Notes: generated from the letters alone by a model not told the origin. 64,000 nucleotides of DNA from Nocardioidaceae bacterium (GCA_030655315.1 JAURVT010000052.1:40813-104812), one strand, 5' to 3'. Positions 15,692 through 25,368 are shown, numbered from the stretch's first letter. Numbers and translations: made by a program.

Positions 15692-17394
15692 CCGGGGCGG
15701 CGGTCCGGATCGGCAACGGCTCGGGCTTCTACGGCGACCGGCTGTCGGCGATGCGCGAGATGCTCGAGGGCGGCGACCTGGACTTCCTCACCGGCGACTG
15801 GCTCGCCGAGCTCACCCTGCTCATCCTCGGCCGCGACGCCGCCAAGGACCCCGCGCTCGGCTACGCGCGCACCTTCCTGCGCCAGCTCGACGACTGCCTG
15901 GGCCTCGCGCTCGAGCGCGGCGTGCGGATCGTGGCGAACGCGGGCGGGCTGAACCCCTCCGGGCTCGCCGACGCCGTCCGCGGGGTCGCCGCCCGGCAGG
16001 GCCTGACGGTCGCGGTCGCCCACGTCGAGGGCGACGACCTCCGCTCCCGCACCGCCGAGCTCGGCCTGGCGGGGTTCGGCGGCGCCGAGCCGCTCACCGC
16101 CAACGCCTACCTCGGCGCGTTCGGCATCGCCGCGGCGCTCGACGCCGGCGCCGACGTCGTCGTCACCGGGCGCGTGACGGACGCGTCGGTCGTGGTCGGG
16201 TGCGCGGCGCACGCCCACGGCTGGGAGCGCGACGCCTACGACGCGCTCGCCGGCGCCACGCTCGCCGGCCACGTGCTGGAGTGCGGCACCCAGGCGACGG
16301 GCGGCAACTTCTCGGGCTTCCTCGACCTCCCGCGCCACACCCCGCAGCAGCGTCGCCTCGGCTTCCCGCTCGCCGAGGTGGCCGCCGACGGCTCCTGCGT
16401 CGTCACCAAGCACCCGGGCACCGGGGGAGCGGTCACCGTCGACACCGTCACCGCCCAGCTCGTCTACGAGATCCAGGGCCGGATCTACCTCGGGCCCGAC
16501 GTCGCCACCGACCTCGGCAGCGTGCAGCTGGTGCCGGACGGTCCCGACCGGGTCCGCATGACGGGCACCCGCGGCTTCCCTCCGCCATCCGACGTCAAGG
16601 TCTGCCTCACCACCCTCGGCGGCTGGCGCAACAGCGTCGAGATGGTGCTCACCGGGCTCGACGTCGACGAGAAGGCCGCGTTCGCCCGCGACCAGGTCGA
16701 GGACCACTGGGACGCCACCGGCACCCGCCCCGCCGAGGTGGAGTGGCGGCGCGACGGCGACCTCCTCGGCTGCCACGTGCGCGACTCCGCGCCCGAGCCC
16801 GTGGGACGCGCGTTCACCGCCGCGGTCGTCGAGCTCGCGCTCGGCTCGTACCCCGGCTTCCACGTGACGCACCCGCCCGCGTCCGGCGCCCCGTTCGGCG
16901 TCTACACCGCGGCCTACGTGCCGCAGACGTCGGTGCCGCACGTCGTCGTGCTCGACGACGGGACGCGCCTCGACGTCCCGCCGCCGGAGGTCACGGCGCC
17001 GTCGCCCGTGCTCGACGCGCGTCCGCCCGACGTCGGTGCGCTCGGTCAGCTCGAGACCCAGCCGACCGTGCTCGGAGGCCTGTTCCACGCGCGCAGCGGC
17101 GACAAGGGCGGCGACGCCAACGTCGGGCTGTGGCCCCGCGCGGCCGGCGAGGCGGGCGACGGCGCGTTCGCCTGGCTCGTGGTCTCGGTCCCCCGGGTCC
17201 TCGAACTGCTGCCGGAGTGGACCGACCTCGAGGTCGACGTCGTCGTCCTGCGCAACCTCCGCGCGGTGAACCTCGTCGTGCACGGCCTGCTCGGTGACGG
17301 CGTCGCGTCCTCCACCCGTCCGGACCCGCAGGCCAAGGCCCTGGGCGAGCAGGTCCGCGCGCTCACCGTCCCCGTCTGGAAGGCCGTCCTGTGA
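15688..17394 (+). CDS. AtuA-like protein (acyclic terpene utilisation family, DUF1446)
   Basis: A 568-residue protein. Visible features are the N-terminal IGNGSGFYGDR, a middle domain with TGRVTDASVV and GTQATGGNF, and a C-terminal segment with LFHARSGDKGGDANVGLW. Pseudomonas AtuA is required for citronellol/geraniol catabolism, but its chemistry is unsettled. Here it is embedded in an acyl-CoA carboxylase operon, as in the mycobacterial Rv0976c locus. Start and stop overlap both neighbours by 4 nt. A role in handling a branched acyl-CoA is inferred. Confidence 0.82.
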   Translation: MTGAAVRIGNGSGFYGDRLSAMREMLEGGDLDFLTGDWLAELTLLILGRDAAKDPALGYARTFLRQLDDCLGLALERGVRIVANAGGLNPSGLADAVRGVAARQGLTVAVAHVEGDDLRSRTAELGLAGFGGAEPLTANAYLGAFGIAAALDAGADVVVTGRVTDASVVVGCAAHAHGWERDAYDALAGATLAGHVLECGTQATGGNFSGFLDLPRHTPQQRRLGFPLAEVAADGSCVVTKHPGTGGAVTVDTVTAQLVYEIQGRIYLGPDVATDLGSVQLVPDGPDRVRMTGTRGFPPPSDVKVCLTTLGGWRNSVEMVLTGLDVDEKAAFARDQVEDHWDATGTRPAEVEWRRDGDLLGCHVRDSAPEPVGRAFTAAVVELALGSYPGFHVTHPPASGAPFGVYTAAYVPQTSVPHVVVLDDGTRLDVPPPEVTAPSPVLDARPPDVGALGQLETQPTVLGGLFHARSGDKGGDANVGLWPRAAGEAGDGAFAWLVVSVPRVLELLPEWTDLEVDVVVLRNLRAVNLVVHGLLGDGVASSTRPDPQAKALGEQVRALTVPVWKAVL

Positions 17395-18551
17395 CCACCC
17401 CCTGGACCACCCCCGAGCGCGTCGCGCTGCGCGAGAGCGTCACCCGGTTCGCGCAGACGGAGGTCGTGCCGCACCTGCGCGACTGGGAGGACGACGGCCG
17501 CGTGCCACGCGAGCTGCACCGCGCCGCCGCGGCGGCCGGGGTCCTCGGGCTCGGGTTCGCCGAGTCCGTGGGCGGCGAGGGGGGCGACGCCGTCGACGTC
17601 ACCACCCAGACCGAGGCGCTGATCGAGGCCGGTGCGTCCAGCGGCCTGTGCGCCGCGCTGTTCACCCACGGGATCGCGCTGCCGCACGTGGTCGCCTCCG
17701 GGCAGGCGGACCTGGTCGAGCGCTACGTCCGACCCACGCTGGCCGGCGAGACGATCGGGTCGCTCGCGGTGACCGAGCCCGGCGGCGGGTCCGACGTCGC
17801 GGCGCTCACCACCCGGGCCCGCCGCGACGGCGACCACCTCGTCGTCGACGGCACCAAGACCTTCATCACCTCGGGCACCCGCGCCGACTTCGTCACCACC
17901 GCGGTGCGCACCGGCGGACCGGGCCACGACGGCATCAGCCTGCTCGTCGTCGACACCGACCTGCCCGGGTTCACCGCGTCGCGACCGCTCGCCAAGATGG
18001 GCTGGCACTGCTCCGACACCGCCGAGCTCGCCTACGACGGCGTGCGGGTGCCGGTGTCGAACCTGGTGGGCGCCGAGGGGTCGGGCTTCGTCGCGATCAT
18101 GCGGCAGTTCGTCTCGGAGCGGCTGAGCCTGGCGGTGCAGGCCTACTCGACGGCCCAGCGCTGCCTCGACCTCGCGGTCGCGCACGCCCGCGAGCGCGAG
18201 ACCTTCGGCCGGCCGCTGATGGGACGCCAGGTGGTGCGGCACCAGCTCGTCGAGATGCACCGCCTCACCACCACGGCCCGGACCTACACGCGCAGCGTGG
18301 TCGAGGCGGGCCTCGCCCCCGACGCCGACCCGATGCGCCAGGCGCTCGACGCGAGCATCGCCAAGAACGACGCCGTCGACGCCTGCAAGCAGGTGGTCGA
18401 CCAGGCCGTGCAGCTGTTCGGAGGCGCGGGCTACCTGCGTGACTCCGAGGTGGAGCGGCACTACCGCGACTCGCGCATCCTCGGCATCGGCGGTGGTGCC
18501 GACGAGGTCCTGTCCGACCTGGCCGCCAAGCTGCTCGGGTACGCCGCATGA
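17391..18551 (+). CDS. Acyl-CoA dehydrogenase, isovaleryl-CoA dehydrogenase-like (fadE13 position)
   Basis: A 386-residue FAD-dependent dehydrogenase. The FAD-loop TEPGGGSD lies near 128. Glu243 in SERLSLA aligns with the helix-G catalytic glutamate of isovaleryl-CoA dehydrogenase. The usual C-terminal catalytic Glu position reads GIGGGADEVL, consistent with that class. It has the FGGAGYLRDSEVERHYRD signature near the end. It would form the alpha,beta-double bond before the carboxylase step. GTG 17391 overlaps the upstream stop. Confidence 0.88.
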   Translation: MTTPWTTPERVALRESVTRFAQTEVVPHLRDWEDDGRVPRELHRAAAAAGVLGLGFAESVGGEGGDAVDVTTQTEALIEAGASSGLCAALFTHGIALPHVVASGQADLVERYVRPTLAGETIGSLAVTEPGGGSDVAALTTRARRDGDHLVVDGTKTFITSGTRADFVTTAVRTGGPGHDGISLLVVDTDLPGFTASRPLAKMGWHCSDTAELAYDGVRVPVSNLVGAEGSGFVAIMRQFVSERLSLAVQAYSTAQRCLDLAVAHARERETFGRPLMGRQVVRHQLVEMHRLTTTARTYTRSVVEAGLAPDADPMRQALDASIAKNDAVDACKQVVDQAVQLFGGAGYLRDSEVERHYRDSRILGIGGGADEVLSDLAAKLLGYAA

Positions 18552-20146
18552 GCCGCGCACGCACCACCGTCGAGCCCGGTTCGCCGGCGTACCTGGCCAA
18601 CCGTGCGCTGATGCTCGAGCGCGTCGCCGACCTCGACGCCCAGCACGCGAAGGCGCTCGCCGGTGGCGGCGAGCGCTACGTCGAGCGGCACCACACCCGC
18701 GGCAAGCTGCTCGCCCGCGAGCGGATCGAGCTGCTGCTCGACGAGGACTCGGCCTTCCTCGAGCTGTCCACGCTGGCCGCCTGGGGCACCGACTTCCCCG
18801 TGGGCGCCAGCCTCGTCACCGGCATCGGCGTGGTCGAGGGCACCGAGTGCATGGTCGTCGCGAACGACCCCACGGTGAAGGGCGGCTCGTCCAACCCGCT
18901 GACGGTGCGCAAGGGCCTGCGGGCCGCCGAGATCGCCGCCGAGAACCGGCTGCCGACCATCAACCTCGTCGAGTCCGGCGGGGCCGACCTGCCCACGCAG
19001 AAGGACATCTTCATCCCCGGCGGCGCCACGTTCCGCAACATCACCCGGGCGAGCGCGGCGCGGACGCCGACCGTCGCGCTCGTGTTCGGCAACAGCACCG
19101 CGGGCGGCGCGTACGTGCCCGGCATGAGCGACTACGTCGTCATGGTCGACGGCGGCGCGAAGGTGTTCCTGGGCGGGCCGCCGCTGGTCAGGATGGCCAC
19201 GGGCGAGGTCGCCGACGAGGAGTCGCTCGGCGGAGCGGGCATGCACGCCCGCACGTCCGGCCTGGCCGACCACCTCGCGGTCGACGAGCACGACGCGATC
19301 CGCCTCGGGCGCCAGGTGGTGCGCCGGCTCAACTGGCGCAGGACCGGGCCGACCCCCGCGCCCACCTTCGACGAGCCGGCGCTCGACCCCGAGGACCTGC
19401 TCGGCCTGGTCCCGTCGGACCCCAAGCAGCCGTTCGACCCGCGCGAGGTGATCGCCCGGCTCGTGGACGGGTCCGACTTCGACGAGTTCAAGCCCCTCTA
19501 CGGGGCGAGCCTGGTGACCGGGTTCGCCCGGCTGCACGGCCACCCGGTCGGCATCCTCGCCAACGCGCAGGGGGTGCTGTTCAGCGAGGAGGCGCAGAAG
19601 GCGGCGCAGTTCATCCAGCTCGCCAACCAGGTCGACACGCCCCTGCTGTTCCTGCACAACACCACGGGCTACATGGTGGGCGCGGAGTACGAGCAGGGTG
19701 GGATCATCAAGCACGGCGCGCAGATGATCAACGCGGTCTCCAACTCGACGGTGCCGCACCTGTCGGTCGTCATCGGCGCCTCCTACGGCGCCGGGCACTA
19801 CGGCATGAGCGGACGCGCGTTCGGGCCGCGGTTCATGTTCAGCTGGCCCAACGCCCGCTCGGCGGTGATGGGCCCCGCGCAGCTCGCGGGCGTGATCAGC
19901 ATCGTCGCCCGACAGGCCGCCGAGTCCAGGGGACAGGCGTACGACGAGGACGGCGACGCGCAGATGCGGGCGCTCGTCGAGCAGCAGATCGAGGAGCAGT
20001 CGCTCGCGGCGTTCACCTCGGGGATGCTCTACGACGACGGCGTGATCGACCCGCGCGACACCCGCTCGGTGCTCGGCATCTGCCTGTCCGCGATCACCAA
20101 CGGCCCCGTCGAGGGCGCACGCGGCTACGGGGTGTTCCGCCTGTGA
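18548..20146 (+). CDS. Acyl-CoA carboxylase beta subunit (carboxyltransferase), AccD2-like
   Basis: A 532-residue carboxyltransferase of the methylcrotonyl/geranyl-CoA carboxylase beta class. Marks are NDPTVKGGSSNPLT near 109, VESGGADLPTQ near 139, an oxyanion Gly pair in GNSTAGGAYVPGM near 180, and C-terminal HNTTGYMVG and SYGAGHYGMSG. It transfers CO2 from biotin to an alpha,beta-unsaturated acyl-CoA. Its partner alpha subunit begins in its stop codon. Substrate specificity is not readable from sequence alone. Confidence 0.9.
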   Translation: MSRARTTVEPGSPAYLANRALMLERVADLDAQHAKALAGGGERYVERHHTRGKLLARERIELLLDEDSAFLELSTLAAWGTDFPVGASLVTGIGVVEGTECMVVANDPTVKGGSSNPLTVRKGLRAAEIAAENRLPTINLVESGGADLPTQKDIFIPGGATFRNITRASAARTPTVALVFGNSTAGGAYVPGMSDYVVMVDGGAKVFLGGPPLVRMATGEVADEESLGGAGMHARTSGLADHLAVDEHDAIRLGRQVVRRLNWRRTGPTPAPTFDEPALDPEDLLGLVPSDPKQPFDPREVIARLVDGSDFDEFKPLYGASLVTGFARLHGHPVGILANAQGVLFSEEAQKAAQFIQLANQVDTPLLFLHNTTGYMVGAEYEQGGIIKHGAQMINAVSNSTVPHLSVVIGASYGAGHYGMSGRAFGPRFMFSWPNARSAVMGPAQLAGVISIVARQAAESRGQAYDEDGDAQMRALVEQQIEEQSLAAFTSGMLYDDGVIDPRDTRSVLGICLSAITNGPVEGARGYGVFRL

Positions 20147-22140
20147 GCGCCGAGCCGGACGACACCCGCGAGATCACCCGCGTGCTCGTCGCCAACCGCG
20201 GCGAGATCGCCCGCCGCGTCATCGCCACCTGCCGCCGCCTCGGCATCCAGACCGTCGCGGTGTTCTCCGACCCCGACGCGCACGCGCCGCACGTGGCCGA
20301 GGCCGACGCCGCCGTCCGCTTGCCGGGATCGGCCGCGGCCGAGACCTACCTGCGCGGCGACCTGCTCGTCGACGCCGCGCGCCGCTCGGGCGCCGACGCG
20401 GTGCACCCCGGCTACGGCTTCCTGTCCGAGGACGCCGGGTTCGCCCGCGCGGTCGTCGCCGCCGGCCTGACCTGGGTCGGGCCGCGCGCCGACACGATCG
20501 ACCAGATGGGCTCCAAGGTGCGGGCCAAGGAGCTGATGGCCGCGGCCGGCGTGCCCGTCCTCGCCGTCGACCCGGTCCACGCCGGACCGGACGACCTGCC
20601 GCTGCTCGTCAAGGCCTCGGCGGGCGGTGGCGGACGCGGGATGCGCGTCGTCCGCGCCGCCGGCGACTTGGACGCCGCGCTCGCGGAGGCCGCCTCCGAG
20701 GCCCGGTCGGCCTTCGGTGACGGCACCGTCTTCGTCGAGCCCTACCTCGAGACCGCGCGCCACGTGGAGGTGCAGGTGGTCTGCGACGAGCACGGCACCT
20801 GCTGGGTCCTCGGCGACCGCGACTGCAGCCTGCAGCGCCGGCACCAGAAGGTCATCGAGGAGGCACCCGCGCCGGGTGTCCCGGCCGAGCTGCGCGAGCG
20901 CCTGCACGCCGCGGCCCGCGCGGCCTGCGCTGCGGTCGGGTACGTCGGGGCGGGCACCGTCGAGATGCTCGTCGACGGCGACGACCTGTTCTTCCTCGAG
21001 ATGAACACCCGCCTGCAGGTGGAGCACCCCGTCACCGAGTGCGTCACGGGCCTCGACCTCGTCGCGCTGCAGCTCGCCGTGGCGGAGGGACGTCCGCTCG
21101 TCGGCGAGCCGCCCGAGCCGTCCGGCCACGCGATCGAGGTGCGGCTCTACGCCGAGGACCCCACCGACGGGTGGTCGCCGCGGACCGGCACCGTGCGGCG
21201 CCTCGACGTCCCGGCCGCCCGGACCGCCTTCGACGTCCCCCCGGGCGCGGGCGTGCGCGTCGACTCCGGCGTCGTGCCGGGCACGCGGGTCGGCGTCCGC
21301 TACGACGCCATGCTCGCCAAGGTCGTCGCCACCGCGCCCGATCGCGCCTCCGCGCTCCGTCTGCTGGTGGGCGCGCTGCGCGACACCCGCGTGCACGGGG
21401 TGCTCACCAACCTCGATCTCCTGCTCGGCGCGCTGGCCGACCCCGACGTGCGCGCCGGTCGCGTCCACACCGGGCTGCTGGAGGAGCGGCTCGACGCGTG
21501 GGCCGCGCCGCGCGTCGACGCCCGTGTCCTCGACGACGTCGTGCTGGCCGCGGCGCTCGGGGACGCGGTCGCCGCGCACGAGGCGTCGCCGGTCCAGCGA
21601 CGGGTGCCGGCGGCGTTCCGCAACGTGCCGTCCCAGCCGCGGAGCCGCGGCTACGCCGTCGCGGGCCGGGACACCGTGGTGACCGCCCGCTACGCCGACG
21701 TGCGCGGCCGCCTCGAGCCGGTGGGCACCGGGACGGTGGCCGTCCACGTGGCCGCGCACGAGGTGCGGCTCGAGCGCGACGGGGTGCAGCACGTCTACCG
21801 CCTGGCGCGCTCCGGCGACGAGGTCGACGTCGACGGCCCGCACGGCGGCGTCACGCTGCGTCGCGTGCCTCGCTTCGAGGACCCCGCCGAGCAGGTGGCC
21901 GACGGCTCGCTGGTCTCGCCGATGCCCGCCGCCGTCGTGGCGGTCGAGGTCGCCGCCGGCGACGAGGTCACGCGTGGCCAGGTCGTCGTCGTCCTCGAGG
22001 CCATGAAGATGCAGCACACCGTGGCGGCGCCGCACGACGGCGTCGTCGCCTCGCTCACCGTCGCGGTGGGCGACCAGGTCGAGTCCGGCGCGGTCCTGGC
22101 CGTCGTCGACGAGCAGAGCACCCCCGGAGGAGCCGAATGA
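20143..22140 (+). CDS. Acyl-CoA carboxylase alpha subunit (biotin carboxylase + BCCP), AccA2-like
   Basis: A 665-residue protein. The N-terminal biotin carboxylase (about 10-450) shows VANRGEIARR, VHPGYGFLSE, the ATP-grasp KASAGGGGRGM and EMNTRLQVEHPVTE. A linker domain follows, and the C-terminal carrier domain has EAMKMQH with biotinyl Lys622. It carboxylates its own biotin with bicarbonate and ATP and passes CO2 to the beta subunit encoded just upstream. Start GTG 20143 and stop 22140 each overlap a neighbour by 4 nt. Confidence 0.92.
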   Translation: MSAEPDDTREITRVLVANRGEIARRVIATCRRLGIQTVAVFSDPDAHAPHVAEADAAVRLPGSAAAETYLRGDLLVDAARRSGADAVHPGYGFLSEDAGFARAVVAAGLTWVGPRADTIDQMGSKVRAKELMAAAGVPVLAVDPVHAGPDDLPLLVKASAGGGGRGMRVVRAAGDLDAALAEAASEARSAFGDGTVFVEPYLETARHVEVQVVCDEHGTCWVLGDRDCSLQRRHQKVIEEAPAPGVPAELRERLHAAARAACAAVGYVGAGTVEMLVDGDDLFFLEMNTRLQVEHPVTECVTGLDLVALQLAVAEGRPLVGEPPEPSGHAIEVRLYAEDPTDGWSPRTGTVRRLDVPAARTAFDVPPGAGVRVDSGVVPGTRVGVRYDAMLAKVVATAPDRASALRLLVGALRDTRVHGVLTNLDLLLGALADPDVRAGRVHTGLLEERLDAWAAPRVDARVLDDVVLAAALGDAVAAHEASPVQRRVPAAFRNVPSQPRSRGYAVAGRDTVVTARYADVRGRLEPVGTGTVAVHVAAHEVRLERDGVQHVYRLARSGDEVDVDGPHGGVTLRRVPRFEDPAEQVADGSLVSPMPAAVVAVEVAAGDEVTRGQVVVVLEAMKMQHTVAAPHDGVVASLTVAVGDQVESGAVLAVVDEQSTPGGAE

Positions 22141-23306
22141 CCACCCCGACCCCCTACACCGAGTCGCGCGAGCGCGGCGAGCTGCGCCAGGCCGTCGCCG
22201 AGCTGGCCGGCACCTTCGGCCGTGCGTACTTCCTGCGCAAGGCGCGTGACGGCGAGAAGACCACCGAGCTCTGGAGCGAGGTCGGCAAGAACGGCTACCT
22301 GGGCGTCGCGGTGCCCGAGGAGCACGGCGGAGGCGGCGGAGGCATCGGCGACCTCGCCGTCGTCTGCGAGGAGCTCGCGGCGGCCGGCTGCCCGCTGCTG
22401 ATGATGGTCGTCTCGCCGGCCATCTGCGGCACGATCATCACCCGCTTCGGCACGCCGGCGCAGCAGGCGCACTGGCTGCCCGGCTTCGCCGACGGCACCA
22501 CCACGATGGCGTTCTCGATCACCGAGCCCGACGCCGGCTCGAACTCGCACCGGATCACCACCACCGCGCGCCGCGACGGCGACGCGTGGGTCCTCAGCGG
22601 TGGCAAGACCTACATCTCGGGGGTCGACGAGGCCTCGCACGTGCTCGTCGTCGCCAAGACCGAGCAGGCCGCGAGCGGACGCCTGCAGCCCGCGCTGTTC
22701 ATCGTCCCCACCGACGCCCCGGGCTTCACCGCCCAGCCGATCGAGATGGACGTCGTCTCGCCCGAGAAGCAGTTCACGCTCTTCTTCGACGACGTGCGGC
22801 TGCCCGCCGACGCGCTCGTCGGACGCGAGGACGCCGGGCTTGCGCAGCTGTTCGCCGGCCTCAACCCCGAGCGGATCATGGCCGCCGCGTTCGCCGTCGG
22901 CACCGCGCGGTTCGCGCTGCGGGCGGCCGCGGCGTACGCGAAGGAGCGGGAGGTGTGGGGCATGCCGATCGGCGCGCACCAGGCCGTCGCGCACCCGCTC
23001 GCCCAGTCGTACATCGAGACCGAGCTGGCCTCCCTCATGACGCAGAAGGCCGCCGCGCTCTACGACGCCGGTGACGACGAGGCCGCCGCCGAGGCGGCCA
23101 ACATGGCCAAGTACGCCGCGGCCGAGGCGGCCGTCGACGCGGTGGACCGCGCCGTGCAGACCCACGGCGGCAACGGGCTCGCGAGCGAGTACGGGCTCGG
23201 CTCGATGATCGCGTCGTCGAGGCTCTCGCGGATCGCGCCGGTGAGCCGCGAGATGATCCTGAACTTCGTGGCGCAGTCGAGCCTCGGCCTGCCGAGGTCG
23301 TACTGA
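22137..23306 (+). CDS. Acyl-CoA dehydrogenase (fadE10 position)
   Basis: A 389-residue second acyl-CoA dehydrogenase, distinct from the one at 17391. It has GVAVPEEHGGGG, TEPDAGSNSHR, ISGVDEASH, NPERIMAAA (possible helix-G catalytic Glu) and HGGNGLASEYGLGSM. The usual C-terminal catalytic-Glu position has no obvious Glu. Two dehydrogenases in one operon suggest two oxidation steps or alternative substrates. ATG 22137 overlaps the carboxylase stop codon and its TGA overlaps the hydratase ATG. Confidence 0.88.
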   Translation: MTTPTPYTESRERGELRQAVAELAGTFGRAYFLRKARDGEKTTELWSEVGKNGYLGVAVPEEHGGGGGGIGDLAVVCEELAAAGCPLLMMVVSPAICGTIITRFGTPAQQAHWLPGFADGTTTMAFSITEPDAGSNSHRITTTARRDGDAWVLSGGKTYISGVDEASHVLVVAKTEQAASGRLQPALFIVPTDAPGFTAQPIEMDVVSPEKQFTLFFDDVRLPADALVGREDAGLAQLFAGLNPERIMAAAFAVGTARFALRAAAAYAKEREVWGMPIGAHQAVAHPLAQSYIETELASLMTQKAAALYDAGDDEAAAEAANMAKYAAAEAAVDAVDRAVQTHGGNGLASEYGLGSMIASSRLSRIAPVSREMILNFVAQSSLGLPRSY

Positions 23307-24052
23307 TGGCCGACGAGCTGGTGCACCTCGCCGTCGACGACGGGGTCGCGACCGTCACGCTCGACAGCCCCCACAACCGCAACGCCCTGTCGCGCCGGCT
23401 GGTGTCCGAGCTGGACGAGCGTCTCGTCGCCGCCGGCGAGCACCCCGACGTGCGGGTGGTGGTCGTGGCGGCCGCGGGCCCCGCGTTCTGCTCCGGCGCC
23501 GACCTCAAGGAGGCGTCGAGCGATGGGATGGAGCAGGGCTCCCGCGCGATGGTCGCCATGCAGCGGCGCGTCGTCGCGCTCCCGGTGCCGGTCGTCGTCC
23601 GCCTGCACGGGGCGGTGCGCGCCGGTGGCCTCGGCATCGTCGGGGCGGCGGACGTCGTCGTCGCGGCGTCGTCGGTCTCGTTCTCCTTCACCGAGGTGCG
23701 GCTCGCGCTGGCCCCCGCGGTGATCTCGCTGACCACGCTGCCGCGGATGGGCGACCGGGCCGCCGCGCTGCACTACCTGACCGCCGGCACGTTCGACGCC
23801 GAGGAGGCCGCCCGGCTCGGGCTCGTCACCCTCGCGGTCCCGGACGACGACCTCGACGCGGCCGTCGAGCGGGTCGTCGCCCCGATGCGGTCGGCGCCGC
23901 GGCAGGGCCTGCGCGAGACCAAGGCGCTCCTCGCGGCGCCGCTGCTCGAGCGGATCGACGCGCACGGCGAGGAGCTCGCGGCGCTCTCGGCGCGGCTGTT
24001 CGGGTCCGACGAGGCGCGCGCGGCCATGCAGGCGTTCGTGTCCCGGCGGTGA
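23306..24052 (+). CDS. Enoyl-CoA hydratase/isomerase (echA7 position)
   Basis: A 248-residue crotonase. FCSGADLKEAS (about 65-75) and HGAVRAGGLGIVGAADV (about 102-118) form the oxyanion hole. A potential catalytic glutamate lies in FSFTEVRLALAP near 133. It would hydrate the carboxylated enoyl-CoA made by the preceding enzymes, as methylglutaconyl-CoA hydratase does in leucine breakdown. Last gene of the operon; no strong hairpin follows. Confidence 0.88.
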   Translation: MADELVHLAVDDGVATVTLDSPHNRNALSRRLVSELDERLVAAGEHPDVRVVVVAAAGPAFCSGADLKEASSDGMEQGSRAMVAMQRRVVALPVPVVVRLHGAVRAGGLGIVGAADVVVAASSVSFSFTEVRLALAPAVISLTTLPRMGDRAAALHYLTAGTFDAEEAARLGLVTLAVPDDDLDAAVERVVAPMRSAPRQGLRETKALLAAPLLERIDAHGEELAALSARLFGSDEARAAMQAFVSRR

Positions 24053-24138
24053 CCGGCGTGTCGTTTTAGGGGTTTGACGCGCTCTCGGCCCGTTCACCGG
24101 GCACAATTGTCCGCGGTGTGAGAAGGGATGGGTGACCC

Positions 24139-25368
24139 ATGGCGGCGGAGGCGATGACGCCTGCGATCCCCGGTCTGCGCGCCGAGACCATCCACAGCGT
24201 GTTCCAGCCCGTCGTGGACCTCCACGAGGCGTCGGTCGTCGGCTTCGAGGCGCTCGCGCGCGGTCCCGAGGGGCCGCTCCAGTCGCCGATGGCGATGCTC
24301 GCCGAGGCGCGCGCGCACGGGCAGATGAACGAGCTCGACGCGCTGTTCCGCGAGTCGGCGCTGCGGTACGCCGCCGAGGCCGGCATCAGCGCGCCGCTGA
24401 CCCTGTTCGTCAACGCCGACCCCGCCGCGCTCGACGAGGCGACGCTCGACGCGTTCCCGGCCTGCGACCCCTCGTTCCTCGGAGTCGTCGAGATCACCGA
24501 GCGCGCCCTGATGAGCCGTCCGGCCCAGCTGATGGCCGCCGTCGACCGGCTCCGCGACCTCGGGTGGGGCATCGCCCTGGACGACCTCGGCTCCGACCCG
24601 TCCGTCGCTGCCGTCATGCCGCTGGTCGAGCCCGACGTGATCAAGCTCGACATGCGGCTGGCGCAGTCCCAGCCCGACCACGTCGTCGCCGAGGTGGTGT
24701 GCGCCGTCCGCGCGCACGCCGAGGCCACCGACTGCCAGATCGTCGCCGAGGGCATCGAGACGGCCGACCACTACGCCGCCGCGCTCGCCATGGGAGCCGA
24801 CCTCGGCCAGGGCATGCTGCTCGGCGAGCCCGCGCGGCTGCCCGAGGCCGCCGACAAGATCGGGGCCCTGGGCCTGCGCCCGCGTGCGCGCACCCTCACG
24901 CCCGGCGGGTCGCCGTTCGCGTGCCTGCCGCCGGGGCGCGCCCCGCGGCGTGCCTCGACGTCGCTGCTGCTCGAGCTCAGCCAGCACTTGGAGCGCGAGG
25001 CACGACGCATCGGTCCGACGGCGGTGCTGCTGTCGTCCTTCCAGCACCAGCGCTACTACTCGCCCGAGACGCGTCGTCGGTACGGCGTCCTCGGACGCCG
25101 CCTCGGCCTGGTGGGCGTGCTCGGCCAGGGCCTCACCACCTCGCGCGACACCTCGGTCAAGGTGGCCGGGCTCGAGCGAGGCGATCCGATGGCCTCGGAG
25201 TGGGACGTCGTCGTCCTCTCGCCGCACTTCGCGGCCGCGCTCCTGGCCCGCGAGATCGACGACGGGTACGGCGTGCGAGGCTCTTCCCGTGAGTTCGAGT
25301 ACCAGATGACCTTCGACCGAGACGTCGTCGTCGCCGCGGCCCGCACCCTGATGTCGCGGCTCCGCTGA
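24139..25368 (+). CDS. EAL domain (c-di-GMP phosphodiesterase-like) with C-terminal DICT sensory domain
   Basis: A 409-residue protein. Residues about 15-250 form an EAL domain with FEALARG, FVNADP, EITERAL, DDLGSDPS, IKLDM and AEGIET. The metal-binding residues look present, but the loop normally reading DDFGTGYSSL is DDLGSDPSVA, so activity is uncertain. The C-terminal 130 residues resemble the DICT domain (LLSSFQHQRYYSPETRRRY, EWDVVVLSPHFAAAL). ATG 24139 follows AAGGGA. It overlaps the next gene by 1 nt. Confidence 0.83.
   Translation: MAAEAMTPAIPGLRAETIHSVFQPVVDLHEASVVGFEALARGPEGPLQSPMAMLAEARAHGQMNELDALFRESALRYAAEAGISAPLTLFVNADPAALDEATLDAFPACDPSFLGVVEITERALMSRPAQLMAAVDRLRDLGWGIALDDLGSDPSVAAVMPLVEPDVIKLDMRLAQSQPDHVVAEVVCAVRAHAEATDCQIVAEGIETADHYAAALAMGADLGQGMLLGEPARLPEAADKIGALGLRPRARTLTPGGSPFACLPPGRAPRRASTSLLLELSQHLEREARRIGPTAVLLSSFQHQRYYSPETRRRYGVLGRRLGLVGVLGQGLTTSRDTSVKVAGLERGDPMASEWDVVVLSPHFAAALLAREIDDGYGVRGSSREFEYQMTFDRDVVVAAARTLMSRLR

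Noticed and set aside
24074..24107. TTGACG ... CACAAT promoter before the EAL-DICT gene
   Set aside because: Spacing between the two hexamers is 22 nt, too long for a normal promoter, so it was not listed as a feature.
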